DNA of 64,000 nt from Plantago elongata. Its lineage: Eukaryota; Streptophyta; Magnoliopsida; Lamiales; Plantaginaceae. The position numbers and the translations under genes were made by a program. The stretch is taken from NCBI GenBank assembly GCA_036897095.1, contig JAYMSP010000035.1, forward strand, positions 47,177-111,176, written 5' to 3'. Shown piece by piece: positions 59,612 through 64,000 of the stretch (position 1 is the first letter of the stretch; the number at the start of each line of letters is the position of its first letter). The notes beneath the pieces were generated by a model that worked only from the letters and a program-made list of their open reading frames with translations, had not been told where the DNA came from and did no database searches.

Positions 59612-62547
59612 ATGAGGCCAGTTTTCTGTGGGAACTTTGAGTATGATGCTCGGCAGTCTGACCTGGAGAGGCTTTTCAAAAGATATGGCAAAGTTGACAG
59701 GGTTGACATGAAGTCTGGTAAGTGTCTTTTCGTTGTAATTATCCATTTCATGATTTGAATATGCTACATTGCCAACATCTTCATGGATCGAACACTGTAT
59801 AATTTCTTCAAATATGTTTTACAAGGAAAATGAATTTGTTGCCAGTGAAATTAATTTTCTTTAAACAAATGTATTGGAAGACTTTGAATTAGGAAAGAAT
59901 GTACTTCTCAAAATGTCAACTTTGTTTGTGCTTGAGGTAACATCAAGATATAAATGAACCTGTATTGCTCTGAAGTGCATTCAGAATATTGCTACTGTTA
60001 ACTTCAAGCTTTATGACTTCAAATTTTACTAGTCAATGATGTAAGAGTACCTAGAGAACTCGTTTACCTTCCTGGTAAGAAGCATTCTCGCCCATTTGCT
60101 TGACTCATGGCTGCATTCGGAATCGAAGTCATTCTATTGGTACCTCTAGAAAACTGCAGGGACTGGCCAAGATCACACTGGACCAAACAAGCTGAAAGTT
60201 TATAGAGTCTGTTCAGTCTAATGCTTATGCTGCTTTTGGCGTGACTGGTGTTTATGGGGTTTCTGTTTCTTTTTTCTGGTCAAGTAATTGGTATATGCTT
60301 CTCAATTTTGATTAAAAGGACTCAAGTTAAGCATTCCAAATTATAAACTGCTCATCTATATACAGACACATTAGACCTTCAAACAAAATCTAACCTGAAA
60401 AAAAAGAAACTATTGTCACCATGGAGTGTTCCACGGAGACTGAAGATTTAAAGATGGCCGGGGCAGACGAGCTTCAGAAGAGATTGTCCACTCACATGAA
60501 CCACTTCGGCAGAGTGCATGTAATGTACATGTACATGCCTACAGACGAGACCATTGTTTCCTTGTTGAGTTTAGTGGGGTGTTGGGATGTATTAAAGCAA
60601 AGAAAAAAGGTATATCTTTCAAAGTGTGGGACCCCCATACTCAACTAATTCTTTGACGCAGGAATTCATTGCCATGTTCACAGTTCTGGATGGTGGATGC
60701 TTTCTTCCGCATTTCATTTCATGGCAGTGACAGGCTTCCTCTTCTAGTTTCCTAGAAGAGCCCTCTCATCAATCATCCAAGGCACACCATCAGTCATTTT
60801 TCCGAGTCACTGTTGCCCCAATTCTTCATGACTTTTGCGCACCCTCCATTTTTCCACGTAACTCGCAGACCTTTGAAGCTGGGTCATCTGACTAAATTGG
60901 AGAAAGAAAGCACTCACTTTTTGTTGTGATGTCATGTGACAATCCACCTTTGGATAATTGACCCTTGACATTGATAAAATCACTGGCCAAGGTCTGTTAC
61001 TGATGCAACTGGTCATTAATTTCTGAATAGACAGGACCGGTCATTACTAATGTTATCAGGTGAAATGGTAGACGGTTTGCTCATCAATTGTACTGATTCT
61101 GTTTGAAAGTAAATTGATAATCTTCTGATGAATCAGTGACTTCACATTTGTTTTTTTTAAGCTAAGGTGTGAACTGGAACTGTATGATTTCTGTTTTCAG
61201 GTTTTGCTTTTATCTACATGGAGGATGACAGAGATGCAGAGGATGCCATTCGTGCACTTGACCGAATTGAATTTGGCAGGAAGGGACGTAGACTCCGTGT
61301 TGAGTGGACTAAGGTATATACCGCTGAGTATTTTGTGGCACTATGCAGCTAATGGCTCTTGTGCAATGCTTCTCAACTGTCTTTCTATCATGTCACAGCA
61401 AGAAAGAAGCACCAGCAGAAGGCCAGAGAGCTCCCGAAAACCTGCATCCAATTCAAGACCTTCAAAGACCCTGTTTGTCATTAACTTTGATCCATATCTT
61501 ACCAGAGAGAGGGACTTGGAGAGGCATTTTGATGTTTATGGTAAGATCCTTAATGTGAGGATCAGGAGGAATTTTGCATTTATTCAGTTTGAAAATCTGG
61601 AGGATGCAACAAAAGCTTTGGAAGCTACTAACATGAGGTCAGTCCTCGTACAGTGTTGAGAACTTCAATCCCTTCAATTATTATAGAAAGTTTTGGAATT
61701 TTGTCTTGATCGTTGGATTGTATCTATGAAGCAAACTGCTGGATCGTGTTATCACTGTTGAATATGCGGTGAAAGATGATGATGACAAGCGAAATGGGTA
61801 TAGCCCAGACCGAACTCGTGATAGATCACCCAGGAGGGGAGGATATGAACGTGGGGCACGATCCCCCAGCCCCTACAGGAGAGAGAGGGGAAGTCCTGAT
61901 TATGGTCATGGTCGTGCACGTAGCCAAAGCCCATATCACAGAGAGCGTGGAAGTCCGGTTTATGCTCGTCGTTCAAGCAGAAGTCCCGGCCGCAGAGAAA
62001 GGAATCCTGAGTATGGCCGTGCTCGTAGTCCAAGTCCGAGGAAGGAGAGGGAGCATGATTACAACCATAAGCGCAGCCCAAGTCCTCAGAGAGAGAAGTC
62101 CAATGGTAATAACATGAATCACGAACCAATTTCTGGAAAGAAGATTGGCTCAGATTATGGCCGCTCTCCAAGTGGAAGTCCTCAGAGGGAAGAAGGAGAG
62201 AAGGTGCCAAGTCCTGATGATTATGTTCGTGACAGGAGCCCTGCTTACAGTGATGGAGAGAGCCCTCCACCTGAGCGACTTCGCAGGTATTCTTATCTAT
62301 CCTAAATCACTCTTGCTGTTGCCTGTTTGGAATGTTCATTTAGAGCCCTTAGGTTTTTCCGTTAAGCTGCATATATCTCCTTACTTTTGGGCAATAAGTA
62401 AACTGTCAGTACCAGGTAGTGGGTCGGGGCCTACCAAATATACTGCATGTACACCCCTTTTAGTATGTATGAATAAATTACTGACGCTCTTTTTTGCCTG
62501 TCAGTCGATCTCCGGCAGCACGAGAAAGGTCTCGTTCACGATCCTGA
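59612..62547 (+). CDS. RS40/41: Arginine/serine-rich splicing factor, RS40/RS41 type, 351 aa
   Basis: Plant SR proteins of this RS subfamily bind pre-mRNA and steer splice-site choice in nuclear speckles. Exons are 59612-59717, 61201-61313, 61399-61637, 61732-62286 and 62505-62547; phases close to 352 codons. RRM1 covers residues 2-72, with the RNP2-like VFCGNF and RNP1-like GFAFIYME, and RRM2 about 97-170 ([18 protein letters not shown]). KDDDDKRNG links to an RS domain with [25 protein letters not shown] and SPSPQRE repeats, and the protein ends [14 protein letters not shown]. Length and the split RRM1 match RS40/RS41. The second coding intron (59718-61200, 1.48 kb) is long, as is usual for the regulated intron of this family. 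Confidence 0.95.
60403..60660 (+). other. Exon-like segment in the SR-gene long intron (possible poison exon)
   Basis: Inside intron 59718-61200 a GC-richer stretch has an open frame of 75 codons from 60421 ([14 protein letters not shown]...) and a donor-like CAGAGTGCATGTAATG. Another acceptor-like CTTTGACGCAG sits near 60661. Plant RS-type SR genes often retain or include stop-containing sequence from this intron. The exact borders are not determined. Confidence 0.3.
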
Positions 62548-64000
62548 AATTGTTCTGTAATGAGCTTGCTAGATGCAACGTTCTACTGTTTTAAGAACTC
62601 CGCACCAATGTTACTGGATGATACTCATGACATACTCTGTTGCCTGATGTAGGTGATTTTTCACTTGTCTTGTTAGTTGCATGTCGGGGATATTGAACTA
62701 AATGTAATGTCTGCTGTTGTATGGTCTTGTACTGAGACTTTTTATTTTAAATCTACATGTAGCGAATTTTGCCCAACTTAGTCTGTACCTGTGTATTGTT
62801 TTTTACTACATGCTTCCAGCCTAGACCAAGTGCACAAGACAAATCTTGTGGATGAACTGAGTAGGGAATCTCCTTTATGATCCTTACGATGAAGTTTGTA
62901 AAGAGATTACTGAGTTACAACCCCGAGTACGCTTGGAAATGATTGGTTAAAAATCATAACCAGAATTATAATCAGCTAATAACCATTTACTTTTCCTAAA
63001 CGGTTATTGTAACCGTTCAACAACCGACTAGTTACAATCATAACGGTTACGGTCATGGTTAAAAACCGTTTAATTTTTTTTTCCTTTAAACTTGAATATT
63101 TTATTTCTCGTGCACAAAAATTTCATATCTTCATATATGCACTTTCAAACATTCATTTTGAATGAAAATTTGTATGGGCTCATATTTTGGGCCATTAAAT
63201 ATGATTTTGAATTCGGATTTAATTTTTTAGGCCGAAAACTTATTTTTTTCATAAAAAAATGTAATAATACATAAAAAATGTAGAATAAGAAAAAATAATG
63301 AAAATTTTCCAAATGAACACAGTGGATATAATATATATGTAGTATATCACGTTCATTTGATATCTGCATATTATCACCACTTAAAGAACAGATTATATAG
63401 ATTGTATCTAAGCTGAGAGTTCTTTTATATCCTGTTCATTTGATTTCTGCATATTATCACCGCATATTATCACCACTTGAGGCTTGTTCTTGTTTGGTTC
63501 TCGATATATACTAGACCATTAGACCAACTGTCTAAACTCTGAATAGAAAACTCATACCTAAAAAAAGCACGCACAGAGAGACTACCTAAACCTACAAGTG
63601 CTCTCGGACTTTTACTCATCTGCAAGTAACTTGTGATTCTTCTATCATTCGAATGATTAACAGCACGAAAAGAACCGGGACAAGACGATGAACATACACT
63701 CAGGACTTGAGTTTTCTCACATCATTCGCCAAGACTAACCAGGAAAATAAAGACAATTAATCAAGTTTTTATGTACAGATTCATAATGAAGAAAAGAATG
63801 GGCACCGCGCAAAGAAATACAGCCAGGAGACAATAAGAACAAAGAAATGTGTTGAATAGGTGACCAGGATAAATAAGACATTTAGACCAGTGTTATGAAC
63901 AGATTCATATCATAAAATTTAACGCAGGTGAATAGTACAAGTAAGCTACAGAATCACAACTCTGAAAACTCCCACAAGTTCAGACACCACCAAGGCAAGT
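62548..64000. other. SR-gene 3' UTR and intergenic DNA
   Basis: The SR 3' UTR occupies the first few hundred bases. A stretch at about 62945-63070 is rich in AACCGTT/AACGGTT words in both orientations. CATTTGATWTCTGCATATTA and TATTATCACCAC recur between 63350 and 63480. The final 300 bases may include the end of a minus-strand gene. Confidence 0.45.
63700..63734 (-). CDS. Possible terminal exon of a gene entering from the right edge
   Basis: On the minus strand an acceptor-like TTTTCCTGGTTAG is followed by TCTTGGCGAATGATGTGAG and then AAAACTCAAGTCCTGA, which could read LANDVRKLKS-stop. The next sequence resembles a 3' UTR. There is no upstream exon inside the window to confirm the frame, so this is a weak call. 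Confidence 0.2.

Overview
This window is nuclear DNA of a flowering plant. The genes are split by many GT-AG introns, the intergenic DNA is AT-rich, and every recognisable product is a plant protein (IQD, FRS, PMT, SEUSS-like, type-B response regulator, plant SR protein). The proteins read as eudicot; an asterid such as a Lamiales species is a guess from protein flavour only. Exon chains below were built by hand from splice consensus, reading-frame phase and family conservation, and the phases of every coding chain close.

Layout, left to right: an IQ67-domain protein running off the left edge (minus, 65-2356); a FAR1/FHY3-related transposase-derived factor (minus, 4028-6809); a small lipid-transfer-like secreted protein (minus, 8131-8510); a PMT-type Golgi methyltransferase (minus, 8979-12884); a gene-poor stretch; RNA polymerase subunit 6 (plus, 16217-18417); a BIG BROTHER-like RING E3 ligase (plus, 20435-22674); an 18-exon threonyl-tRNA synthetase with an apparent mitochondrial leader (plus, 23688-29919); a SEUSS-like co-regulator (minus, 30630-34525); about 10 kb of intergenic DNA with small transposons and a plastid-rRNA-like insert; a BAG-domain co-chaperone (plus, 45355-47756); about 6.5 kb of repeat-rich DNA; a type-B response regulator (plus, 54382-57070); an uncharacterised single-exon protein (minus, 57502-58173); and an RS40/RS41-type SR splicing factor (plus, 59612-62547). 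A possible gene end lies at the right edge.

The genes do not form a pathway or cluster; they are ordinary dispersed plant genes. I found no new multi-gene system. The more unusual content is structural. Tandem duplications of 50-160 bp lie inside several introns, two of them ending at a splice site; in the ThrRS intron about 13 copies each carry a duplicate of the 3' splice site. Other points are a tRNA-derived SINE family (four pieces), a 150-bp MITE family (four copies), a MITE with 20-bp perfect inverted ends, a short insert matching plastid 23S rRNA, a GC-AG intron and a decayed last-exon copy beside the response regulator, and a long intron in the SR gene that may hold poison-exon sequence.
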